A stretch of 64,000 nt of DNA from Aquimarina sp. MMG016 (GTDB lineage: Bacteria > Bacteroidota > Bacteroidia > Flavobacteriales > Flavobacteriaceae), in the NCBI RefSeq assembly GCF_018100805.1, contig NZ_JAGJEA010000002.1, positions 1-64,000 of the forward strand, written 5' to 3'. Made by a program: the position numbers and the translations under genes. Shown here piece by piece: positions 1 to 6,043 of the stretch; position 1 is the stretch's first letter; every line of letters starts with the position of its first letter. The notes under the pieces were generated by a model. It was given only the letters and a program-made list of their open reading frames with translations, was not told where the DNA came from and searched no databases.

Positions 1-11
1 AAATTACAGGT

Positions 12-140
12 AACGGTTAGTATATGAAAAGTAGGCGATTTCGAAGCACGAAACTTTCGGTTAAACACAAAGTTTGATACGAGCCCAAATACTTGAACAT
101 ATTACTGTTTCGCCTATTTTTTATATACATTGTTGTGCGT
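12..140. repeat. attC-like imperfect inverted repeat, copy E1
   Basis: Arms at 20-38 and 110-128 are complementary at 17 of 19 positions (both centred on TAGGCGA/TCGCCTA). An AAC (12-14) lies on the left and a GTTG (132-135) on the right, 118 bases from C to G. The left arm has about two extra unpaired bases between AAC and the GTATA block, as in copy E2. The sequence after the right core (GTTGTGCGT, 132-140) is the exact complement of the start of E2 (1753-1761). This is the layout of integron attC sites, where a cassette's first bases pair with the inverse core at its own far end. The identity as attC is inference; no integrase is visible. Confidence 0.6.
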
Positions 141-175
141 TCGGCTTTTCGTTATGGTTTTCAATGAAATTCAGA

Positions 176-592
176 TTATTTTTGATTTGCAATCTTCAAT
201 TCTATCATAGATTTTTCAATAAAACTATCTTTATTATCTAAAATACTCAATACATATTTAATTTTGGGTGTCTTCATTCTATCGTGTTTCAAACCCCATA
301 AGATTAACTCTACAACTGTTGGTAAAAAGTCAATCCCTTTTTCAGTTAATGAATAATACCACTTTGCTTTGCTATGTAAATCCTGCTGTTTTTTAATAAT
401 ATTATAATTAACCAACATTTCTAGTCGATTTGCTAGAATGTTAGTCGAAATTCCTTCGTCTGAATTCAAGAATTCATTATAAAAATTCTTTCCGTTGAAC
501 ATCATGTCCCTAAGTATTATTAAAGACCATTTATCTCCGATGATATCCAAGCTATGACTTATTGGGCAATTTGACCTTTTCTTGTTTTTCAT
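176..592 (-). CDS. HxlR-family winged-helix transcriptional regulator
   Basis: A 138-residue protein with the HxlR/DUF24 layout: an N-terminal CPIS motif with a conserved Cys near residue 8, then SLDIIGDKWSLIILRDMMF and the winged helix with STNILANRLEMLVNYNIIKK and YYSLTEKG. Family members bind palindromic operators and often sense electrophiles or redox stress through the conserved Cys. I take the ATG at 592 because a longer in-frame extension would run through the operator region, and MKNKKRSNCPIS is the usual family start. It is divergent from the SMP-30-like gene at 684 with a strongly palindromic intergenic region, so it probably controls that gene and itself. It lies inside the first putative cassette. 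Confidence 0.88.
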   Translation of the reverse strand: MKNKKRSNCPISHSLDIIGDKWSLIILRDMMFNGKNFYNEFLNSDEGISTNILANRLEMLVNYNIIKKQQDLHSKAKWYYSLTEKGIDFLPTVVELILWGLKHDRMKTPKIKYVLSILDNKDSFIEKSMIELKIANQK

Positions 593-597
593 TTTGT

Positions 598-661
598 AAA
601 TATACAAAACAACTTGCAATTCACAAGTTCTTTTGTATATTTGCACTTGCATAATGCAAGT
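598..661. promoter_or_regulatory. Paired palindromic operators in the HxlR/SMP-30 intergenic region
   Basis: AAATATACAAAA (598-609) and AACTTG (611-616) mirror CAAGTT (624-629) and TTTTGTATATTT (631-642) around a 7-base centre, giving 18 paired bases. A second palindrome, ACTTGCAT-a-ATGCAAGT (645-661), follows directly and shares the ACTTGCA core. The first palindrome covers promoters for both directions. I infer these are binding sites for the adjacent HxlR protein. Confidence 0.7.
614..643 (+). promoter_or_regulatory. Bacteroidota-type promoter of the SMP-30-like gene
   Basis: TTG (614-616), a 19-base spacer and TATATTTG (636-643) match the Bacteroidota TTG/TAnnTTTG consensus. The expected transcript start near 650 lies inside the second palindrome. 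The mirror sequence on the minus strand (TTG, 19 bases, TATATTTA) can serve the regulator gene, so both promoters share one palindrome. Confidence 0.65.
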
Positions 662-683
662 TAAATTTATAATAAACAAGAAA

Positions 684-1664
684 ATGAAAAAATTATTAGT
701 CGGTATTTTATTTGGTTTTCAAATAATTACAAATGCCCAAAGTGGCAAGATATTCCCAAAACCTAACGAGGTTAAACAACTATTTAGTGATGGGGTTTTT
801 ACAGAAGCAGTAGCGGTATCCCCTGAAGGTAATGTTTATTTCAGCGATATGACAATTCCTGAATTTTCCAACAATCAAGCTGGACATTTATATTATTACA
901 GTCCAAGTAAAGATTCTATTGTTCTATTTCGTTCTCCAAGTGGCTTTACTAATGGAATGGCATTTGGTAAGAATGGGGATTTGTATACAGTTCAAAACAA
1001 TGTTGCAAATAGTCCAAGAGATGTTCAGAGGACTGATATGAAAACTGGAAAAGCTTACATCGTTACAAATTCATTTGAAGGTAAAGATTTTAATAGTCCA
1101 AACGATATTGTTATTGATAAAAGCGGAAGAATTTATTTTACGGATGTTAGGTATATGGATTATGGAACAATTGAAATTCCATTTTTTGGTGTTTATATGA
1201 TTGACTTGGATGGAAAAGTTTCTACTGTTATTAAAAATCTTTCCGCACCAAATGGTATTACGATTTCTCCTGACCAAAAATATCTTTACGTAGCCGAACA
1301 CCCGTATACTAGTTTGGATAACCTACATAGTCCTGGAGAATTTGGGCATATGAAAATAGTTAGGTACGCTCTTGATAAAAATGGAATACCTGTTTTTGAT
1401 AAAATATTTGTGGACTACGGTTTTAAAGAAGGTGCAGATGGAATTAAAGTAGATAGTAATGGAAATGTTTATGCCGCAGTTAGGGATGAAAATAGAAAGG
1501 GTATTTATGTTTATTCGCCAGATGGTACTGAAATTGATTATTTACCAACACCTGAAAAACCTGCTAATTTGGCATTTGGTAAAGGCAATTATAAAAACAC
1601 TTTATATATAGCTGCTGGAAAAAGTTTGTATAGTGTTAACACTGCAAGTCAAGGCAATTATTAA
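684..1664 (+). CDS. Secreted SMP-30/gluconolactonase-like beta-propeller protein
   Basis: The 326-residue protein starts MKKLLVGILFGFQIITNAQS, a clear signal peptide; the ATG at 684 is chosen for that and because a promoter lies upstream. The mature part has propeller strands typical of the SMP-30/LRE family: NGMAFGKNGDLYTVQNN, FNSPNDIVIDKSGRIYFTD, APNGITISPDQKYLYVAEH, and GADGIKVDSNGNVYAAV. Family members are lactonases or strictosidine-synthase-like hydrolases with a metal site formed by E/N/D residues; the NDIV and D near the fourth strand fit. Substrate is unknown. It is the likely target of the divergent HxlR regulator and is followed by a hairpin terminator. Confidence 0.85.
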   Translation: MKKLLVGILFGFQIITNAQSGKIFPKPNEVKQLFSDGVFTEAVAVSPEGNVYFSDMTIPEFSNNQAGHLYYYSPSKDSIVLFRSPSGFTNGMAFGKNGDLYTVQNNVANSPRDVQRTDMKTGKAYIVTNSFEGKDFNSPNDIVIDKSGRIYFTDVRYMDYGTIEIPFFGVYMIDLDGKVSTVIKNLSAPNGITISPDQKYLYVAEHPYTSLDNLHSPGEFGHMKIVRYALDKNGIPVFDKIFVDYGFKEGADGIKVDSNGNVYAAVRDENRKGIYVYSPDGTEIDYLPTPEKPANLAFGKGNYKNTLYIAAGKSLYSVNTASQGNY

Positions 1665-1673
1665 TAACCATTT

Positions 1674-1701
1674 AGGGCATAAGTTTTTATGCCCTTTTTT
1701 T
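1674..1701 (+). terminator. Rho-independent terminator after the SMP-30-like gene
   Basis: AGGGCATAA (1674-1682), loop gttt, TTATGCCCT (1687-1695) and a T run to 1701 form a 9-bp stem, 10 bases after the stop codon. Confidence 0.85.
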
Positions 1702-1752
1702 GCTTTTAAGTATTTCGTTATTGGTCATTAAAGCAGTGAGTTTTTTCGGTTG

Positions 1753-1888
1753 ACGCACAACGTTTTGTATAAGAATAGTAGCGAATTTAAAAACGTCAAC
1801 TTTTCGTATTAATCCAGATACTAAATATAAAAAAGCGGATTGGATTAAACACCCAAACCGCTATTATTTTTATACGTTGTTGGCAATA
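1753..1888. repeat. attC-like imperfect inverted repeat, copy E2
   Basis: The left arm CAAC + GTATAAGAATAGTAGCG (from 1758) pairs with CGCTATTATTTTTATAC + GTTG on the right (to 1882); the inner 17 bases match at 15. AAC (1759-1761) to GTTG (1879) is 118 bases, exactly as in E1, and the left arms of E1 and E2 agree at about 23 of 30 positions. The left end ACGCACAAC (1753-1761) complements the right end of E1. The right end TTGTTGGCAATA (1877-1888) complements TATTGCCAACAA at 4059-4070. The central part differs from E1. Confidence 0.62.
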
Positions 1889-1920
1889 GTTTATTTTCTT
1901 ATAAAAATATCTTTCGACAA

Positions 1921-3075
1921 TTAGTTTTGAATAAACTGGATAAGATTGTTATTCAGGTCTTGAATCCAGAAATAGGCAACACCCAAATCTTCATTTCTCA
2001 TAATTTCGCCAGTAGCGACAATTCCCTTTGATTCTAATTCCTGCAAAGCTAGGTCAACATTGGGCACTTTAAACGTAAACTGAGTAATACCTTGGGCTTT
2101 GTAGTGATATGGAGGAAGTTCTATCTTTTCCTTGGGTTTACTACTTTGATTTTTTACCAACTCAATCATAAAGTTGTTTTTAGACAACAAAACCAAATGA
2201 TTGCCCTGTTCTTCTGTTAAATCGTATTCTGCAATTTTTTCAAAACCTAATATATTTTGATACCAATTTATTGTAGGCTCTAGCTCTGAAACGCTCATTA
2301 CAACCGCGAAGGGTGAAATATTTCCTAATGAAGACGCTCGTCCATCACTATCACTAAAGCGATGCCAATAGGTCAAGGTAGATTCACCATCTAGTACTTT
2401 GGAAATATCATTATAAAACACTTGCATATAATCCTGTTTGGTATGTTGGATTTCTGCCTCTTTATTAACGAAGGTTTCCATAAACATGAATTCTCTAGAA
2501 TTTTCTGGATTTTGAAACATCAATACCTCTATGTTACCATCCTCATTATTTACATGTGCGACTAAATCATTTACAATTCTCTTGGCTTCTTCTTCTTTGG
2601 CCTCTTTTGTAGTAAATTTGATTTTAAAACTTACTTCTTTCGATTTGTCATAATCAGTATTCATTCCTTTGCCATAGGTATAGCTATAAAGTTTCCAGTA
2701 TTCTGTATTTGCTGTTCCTTCTTGAACATAACTACCAAGACGTTGGTAAAAGGCAGCCATGTAAGGATATTGCGTATGCTTCTTTTCTAATTCTCTGCTG
2801 CCAAATGTTTCATAGAACGTAAACTCATGTTCATTTTCAGGGTTTTGGTACATCTTTACATGTACATTTCCTGGTTCATTCGTAACTTGTTTACTTAAGC
2901 CCAATACATCCTGTTTGGCCACATCTGCTTTACCTGTTTGAGCTGTAAATGTTACATGAATTGTTATTGCCTCTTTTGGCAGTGGTTTTTTGATAAGTGC
3001 TTGTGCATTTGATGCTTGTGTTGTCATAATTAAAAGTATTAAAATTGTTGTTTTTATTATTATTGTTTTACTCAT
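1921..3075 (-). CDS. Secreted double-ABM plus VOC (glyoxalase-like) protein
   Basis: The protein has about 384 residues: a signal peptide (MSKTIIIKTTILILLIMTTQ), two antibiotic-biosynthesis-monooxygenase (ABM) ferredoxin-like domains in tandem, each with a QNPENxxEFxFxETF motif, and a C-terminal VOC domain with VSELEPTINWYQNILGFEKIAEYD. ABM domains act as cofactor-free monooxygenases on quinols; VOC domains often bind a metal or small aromatic ligand. The fusion and its export are unusual; substrate is unknown. An ATG at 3117 is possible and would leave 11 bases to the upstream gene, but gives a long N-terminus before the hydrophobic core. It probably forms an operon with the NTF2-like gene. 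Confidence 0.75.
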   Translation of the reverse strand: MSKTIIIKTTILILLIMTTQASNAQALIKKPLPKEAITIHVTFTAQTGKADVAKQDVLGLSKQVTNEPGNVHVKMYQNPENEHEFTFYETFGSRELEKKHTQYPYMAAFYQRLGSYVQEGTANTEYWKLYSYTYGKGMNTDYDKSKEVSFKIKFTTKEAKEEEAKRIVNDLVAHVNNEDGNIEVLMFQNPENSREFMFMETFVNKEAEIQHTKQDYMQVFYNDISKVLDGESTLTYWHRFSDSDGRASSLGNISPFAVVMSVSELEPTINWYQNILGFEKIAEYDLTEEQGNHLVLLSKNNFMIELVKNQSSKPKEKIELPPYHYKAQGITQFTFKVPNVDLALQELESKGIVATGEIMRNEDLGVAYFWIQDLNNNLIQFIQN

Positions 3076-3128
3076 TACTGAATATTTGTTTTGGTATTCG
3101 TGAATCTTCGATTTCATGATTGTTGTGT

Positions 3129-3581
3129 TTAGAAAGTGAATATTTTTGAAGGGTCTCCCGTAATCCATCTTGGATTAATTTTTATGGCGTTGAATTTCCA
3201 TCCTTTATCGGTTTCTATAAATTCGTCTTCATAATAGGCATTGACATCGAGTGTGTACTCCTTGTCATCATGGTCAACAATGTGCCTTGCAAGTACATTC
3301 ACTTCAGCTTTTGCAGATTTATCCTGAATATCGATTAGCATATTCGTTACAAAGTGTTCTGTTTTAAGTCCATTGGTAGAAAAAGAGTGCTGCATCATTG
3401 CTGTGTAGTCTTGATTAGTCATCTCTGCCTGCGGAATTCCGAAATTAGAATAATCAATATCCAGCTTATCGTTCAAAAGCGACTGAAATAAATTCCAGTC
3501 TTGATTGTCCAACGCCTTGGCGAATTTGTAGCGAAGCTCTTGGATTTCATTTAGGTCTGATAATTCTTTTAATGTTTTCAT
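3129..3581 (-). CDS. NTF2/SnoaL-like protein
   Basis: A 150-residue cytosolic protein with the SnoaL-like start (ELSDLNEIQELRYKFAKALDNQDWNLFQSLLND), an alpha+beta cone fold used by dehydratases, isomerases and ring hydroxylase subunits. The tail GWKFNAIKINPRWITGD fits the last strands of this family. It is the first gene of the two-gene operon with the ABM-VOC protein and is divergent from the HxlR regulator at 3687. A role in modifying a small cyclic or aromatic compound together with the ABM-VOC protein is inference from the neighbours. Confidence 0.75.
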   Translation of the reverse strand: MKTLKELSDLNEIQELRYKFAKALDNQDWNLFQSLLNDKLDIDYSNFGIPQAEMTNQDYTAMMQHSFSTNGLKTEHFVTNMLIDIQDKSAKAEVNVLARHIVDHDDKEYTLDVNAYYEDEFIETDKGWKFNAIKINPRWITGDPSKIFTF

Positions 3582-3641
3582 TTTTATGTTTTTTTTAGAT
3601 TATAATTTGTATTTCTTGTACAAAGGTGATAAGTTTGCTTC

Positions 3642-3663
3642 GTACTAATAAAAAGTTTAGTAC
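3642..3663. promoter_or_regulatory. Palindromic operator between NTF2-like gene and HxlR regulator
   Basis: GTACTAA (3642-3648), 8 bases, TTAGTAC (3657-3663) is a perfect inverted repeat. A further TTTAGTAAGTAC (3670-3681) repeats the half site. It lies in the 105-base divergent gap, so the HxlR protein is the obvious candidate binder. Confidence 0.6.
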
Positions 3664-3686
3664 ATACAATTTAGTAAGTACCTTTC

Positions 3687-4052
3687 ATGAAAAAAGAAAA
3701 CTCTAGTTTTAGTGAAAACCAAAAAGAAATGGCAGAGTGTGGTCTGTCCTTTGCTGTTGAATTATTGAGAGGTCGTTGGAAAATAAATGTCCTTTGGGGC
3801 ATCCATTTGGGCGCAAACAGATTTGGTCTTTTGAAAAGAGCCCTACCGATGATTTCGGAAAAAATGCTTACCCAGCAACTTAAAAGTCTTGAGGAAGATG
3901 GTCTTTTAATACGTGAAGATTTTAAAACCGTACCTCCGCACGTAGAGTATCATTTAACTGAATTTGGCAAAAAACTTGCTCCAACTTTACAAACACTTTG
4001 TAATTGGGGTGATGAATTACGCGAATCAAAAAAAACGGCATTAGAGGTGTAA
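3687..4052 (+). CDS. HxlR-family transcriptional regulator, second copy
   Basis: A 121-residue HxlR protein: Cys near residue 18 in MAECGLSFAVELLRGRWKINVLW, the recognition region SEKMLTQQLKSLEEDGLLIREDF, and wing VPPHVEYHLTEFG. It is not a close copy of the regulator at 176-592, although the family is the same. It is divergent from the NTF2/ABM-VOC operon with a clear palindromic site between them, which suggests direct control. It is the last gene of the second putative cassette. Confidence 0.88.
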   Translation: MKKENSSFSENQKEMAECGLSFAVELLRGRWKINVLWGIHLGANRFGLLKRALPMISEKMLTQQLKSLEEDGLLIREDFKTVPPHVEYHLTEFGKKLAPTLQTLCNWGDELRESKKTALEV

Positions 4053-4410
4053 CGGAATTATTGCCAACAATATTATAATTGCAATTGCTACTATTTATCC
4101 ATTGTAAAAACGTTTACAACCGTATAATAAACGTATAATTCTACGGCTACTACTTCTTTTTCTTTTATTAAAGAAACATAAAATTCCTAGTTTAAAAAAA
4201 AACTCTATAAAAAACGGTTAGATATTGATCAAAAAGGGATGTTAGATATTAGTAATAAAATCCATTAATATATGATTAGTGGATATTTCTAGTTTTTTTA
4301 CAAAGAATTTAATTTTCACAAAAAAATTAGGGTTTCTAAGTGTTTATTTGGTTTTAAATCAAATTAAAAACCTTTAAAATTAATTAATGAAAGAATTTGA
4401 TAATACATTG
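4053..4410. other. Gene-free stretch with attC-like half site
   Basis: Apart from the half site at 4059-4090 this 358-base stretch is very AT-rich and I see no gene. GTTG is absent at the position (4186) where a full third attC-like copy would place it. It probably marks the junction between the cassette block and the core chromosome. Confidence 0.5.
4059..4090. repeat. attC-like half site E3
   Basis: TATTGCCAACAA (4059-4070) is the perfect 12-base complement of TTGTTGGCAATA at the right end of E2 (1877-1888). The next bases (CAAC, then TATAA and GCTAC) resemble a left arm of E1 and E2. No matching right arm was found, so the element is partial or decayed. Confidence 0.5.
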
Positions 4411-4956
4411 TTAAGGAACCAAATAAGTGCCTTTCCACTCACCAAGTTCTTTTTTGAATATTACTCGGGTATGAATTGGTCTTTTAAGACGCAAATACTC
4501 TATCCGGATAGGAGTGATCTTGATCGCAGAGAAAAAATGTTTTCCTTCTAAATAATCGACATCTTCAGGGTTTTTTATTTCTTTCCCTGGAGATAATTCT
4601 GTGGTATAATCCTTTTTGGATTTTTCAGGAATTTGTTCCCATATTTTATGTATGACTTGGTGATCTGTGATAATTTCTGCTTTGGCTCTTATAGAGATTT
4701 GTAAAAGCCTTTGTTGATCAAGAAACAAAAGACTTACCCGATTGTTAGCCTGGATATTTGAGATTTTTTTTGACCGCTCATCGGTATATACCATCATATT
4801 CAGGTCATCATCAACATTTCTAAGCACTACTGTTCTTAATCTTGGGATATTATTAAAGTCAGAAGTAGCTAATGTAAAATATCTGAACGGGTGATCAGAA
4901 TTTTCTGCTGCATTTTTAAGATCTACGGCAATAGAGGAGAAGATAATATCTTTCAT
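4411..4956 (-). CDS. Pyridoxamine 5'-phosphate oxidase-like flavoprotein
   Basis: A 181-residue protein of the PNPOx-like split-barrel family. It has the FMN-binding pattern RTVVLRNVDD, YTDERSKKISNIQANNRVSLLFLDQQRLLQISIRAKA, and the end RIEYLRLKRPIHTRVIF. It is shorter than classical PdxH (about 210 residues) and has its own C-terminus, so I call it a family member and not the biosynthetic PdxH. The likely cofactor is FMN; substrate is unknown. It is a single gene; the next minus-strand gene upstream ends with a strong terminator. Confidence 0.8.
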   Translation of the reverse strand: MKDIIFSSIAVDLKNAAENSDHPFRYFTLATSDFNNIPRLRTVVLRNVDDDLNMMVYTDERSKKISNIQANNRVSLLFLDQQRLLQISIRAKAEIITDHQVIHKIWEQIPEKSKKDYTTELSPGKEIKNPEDVDYLEGKHFFSAIKITPIRIEYLRLKRPIHTRVIFKKELGEWKGTYLVP

Positions 4957-5008
4957 TGGATTGGGTAATTGTTGTCTTTATAAAGTTAATTAATTTATAG
5001 GTTGTACA

Positions 5009-5043
5009 TAAAAAAGGCATCCATTTTTTTTGGATGCCTTTTT
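5009..5043 (-). terminator. Terminator after the lipoprotein gene
   Basis: AAAAAGGCATCCA (5011-5023), 7-base T loop, TGGATGCCTTTTT (5031-5043): a 13-bp stem flanked by A and T runs on both sides. It works for the minus-strand gene ending at 5066 and could also act in the other direction. Confidence 0.85.
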
Positions 5044-5065
5044 TATGACTAATTCAAAAAAATAA

Positions 5066-5812
5066 TCATAAGCTTTGCAAGACCTTATTCTGATTTTTGT
5101 TAGTTTTTGTGGACAAGGAGTTTCTAGCTTCTATAAATGAATCTAATGACAAGGATAGATATCCCACGGGAGTTGTTGTATTGTCACTACCTCGATACCA
5201 CTGGCCATTTATTATTGCTTCGGTCTCATTATGGGTTACATCAACTTCGACCGTAATAAAACTTGTGTCATTATATGTATATACTGAGGTTATAGTATTA
5301 CCAATACGTGTCCAGTTACCTTCTGTGGTAGGAGTACCATCTAGTCCACCATCATAGGCAGTCATCATAAAATCGTCTTCGAAAACCATAGCAAAATTAG
5401 CGGAAACAACGGTAGAGTTTGGATCACTGTTGTACGCTCCTATGAAAGTCCCTTCGAATTTATTTTCAATGGTGATAACTGTCGTGCTAGAACCTTGAGA
5501 GTTGGTTGCAATAAGCTCTACATTGTTCATCCCTAATGGCAATGCTTTAGACCAGTTAATCACTCCAGATGAAGCATCTAATGTTATACCGGGAATGTTA
5601 TTGCCTAAACGCAAAGTGCCTAGATCCCCATTCCATAGTATTGTTGGAATCTCTGTACTTCCTTCTTCAAAAAAATCGGAATCATAATTTGTTGTTTTAA
5701 AAGTTACTGATGGTGTTGCAATAGAAAGGCCATCATCAGTGCTACAAGCAAAGGTTAAAGCGATGAAAAATACTACAACGAATAGCCCTAAATTCTTTTT
5801 TAATGTTTTCAT
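5066..5812 (-). CDS. Lipoprotein with Ig-like region, function unknown
   Basis: The 248-residue protein starts MKTLKKNLGLFVVVFFIALTFACSTDD; the lipobox TFAC predicts a lipid-modified Cys and a cell-surface or periplasmic position. I chose the ATG at 5812 because an upstream in-frame extension adds no signal-like sequence. Residues about 40-110 (PGITLDASSGVINWSKALPLG and VELIATNSQGSSTTVI) look like a cadherin- or Ig-like repeat. The C-terminal half, with NWTRIGNTITSVYTY and NGQWYRGSDN, resembles lipocalin-like barrels. A minus-strand -7 box and a phased GTGGAC repeat lie upstream, so expression appears regulated. Function is unknown. Confidence 0.7.
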   Translation of the reverse strand: MKTLKKNLGLFVVVFFIALTFACSTDDGLSIATPSVTFKTTNYDSDFFEEGSTEIPTILWNGDLGTLRLGNNIPGITLDASSGVINWSKALPLGMNNVELIATNSQGSSTTVITIENKFEGTFIGAYNSDPNSTVVSANFAMVFEDDFMMTAYDGGLDGTPTTEGNWTRIGNTITSVYTYNDTSFITVEVDVTHNETEAIINGQWYRGSDNTTTPVGYLSLSLDSFIEARNSLSTKTNKNQNKVLQSL

Positions 5813-5955
5813 AATGAAAAAAATGTTTTGTGGTTTATTAATGTGTGAAGTTTTGTGTGACCTGCCCGATATGACCCCCAATCATAGCCGGACAGAACAC
5901 CACAAAACGGAAATTATCATTTTTAATGACTATACAAACCTAAAACATTGATTAT

Positions 5956-5963
5956 CAAAAATA
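5956..5963 (-). promoter_or_regulatory. -7 box for the lipoprotein gene
   Basis: On the minus strand the sequence reads TATTTTTG, a TAnnTTTG match, about 140 bases upstream of the start. A TTG lies 16 bases further upstream, slightly short of the usual 19. The TTG is part of the phased GTGGAC array. Confidence 0.45.
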
Positions 5964-5974
5964 TAAAAATGGTA

Positions 5975-6024
5975 GTGGACAAGAGGTGGACGCTTTAAAA
6001 AAAGGAAGGGGACAAATGGTGGAC
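5975..6024. repeat. Phased GTGGAC operator array
   Basis: GTGGAC at 5975, 5986 and 6019 and GGGGAC at 6008 fall on an exact 11-base grid (5975 + 11, + 22, + 11). Seen as two units, 5975-5995 and 6008-6028 agree at 17 of 21 positions. One face of the helix is presented repeatedly just upstream of the lipoprotein promoter, which suggests tandem activator binding. The binder is unknown. Confidence 0.6.
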
Positions 6025-6043
6025 ACTTGTCTAGGTCTTTGTT

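Noticed and set aside
4100..4300. A full third attC-like copy
   Set aside because: No GTTG or matching right arm appears at the predicted place (4186); only the left half is supported.
5097..5357. Plus-strand open frame inside the lipoprotein gene
   Set aside because: It is antisense to a gene with clear signal peptide and codon use, and the translation looks like shadow sequence.
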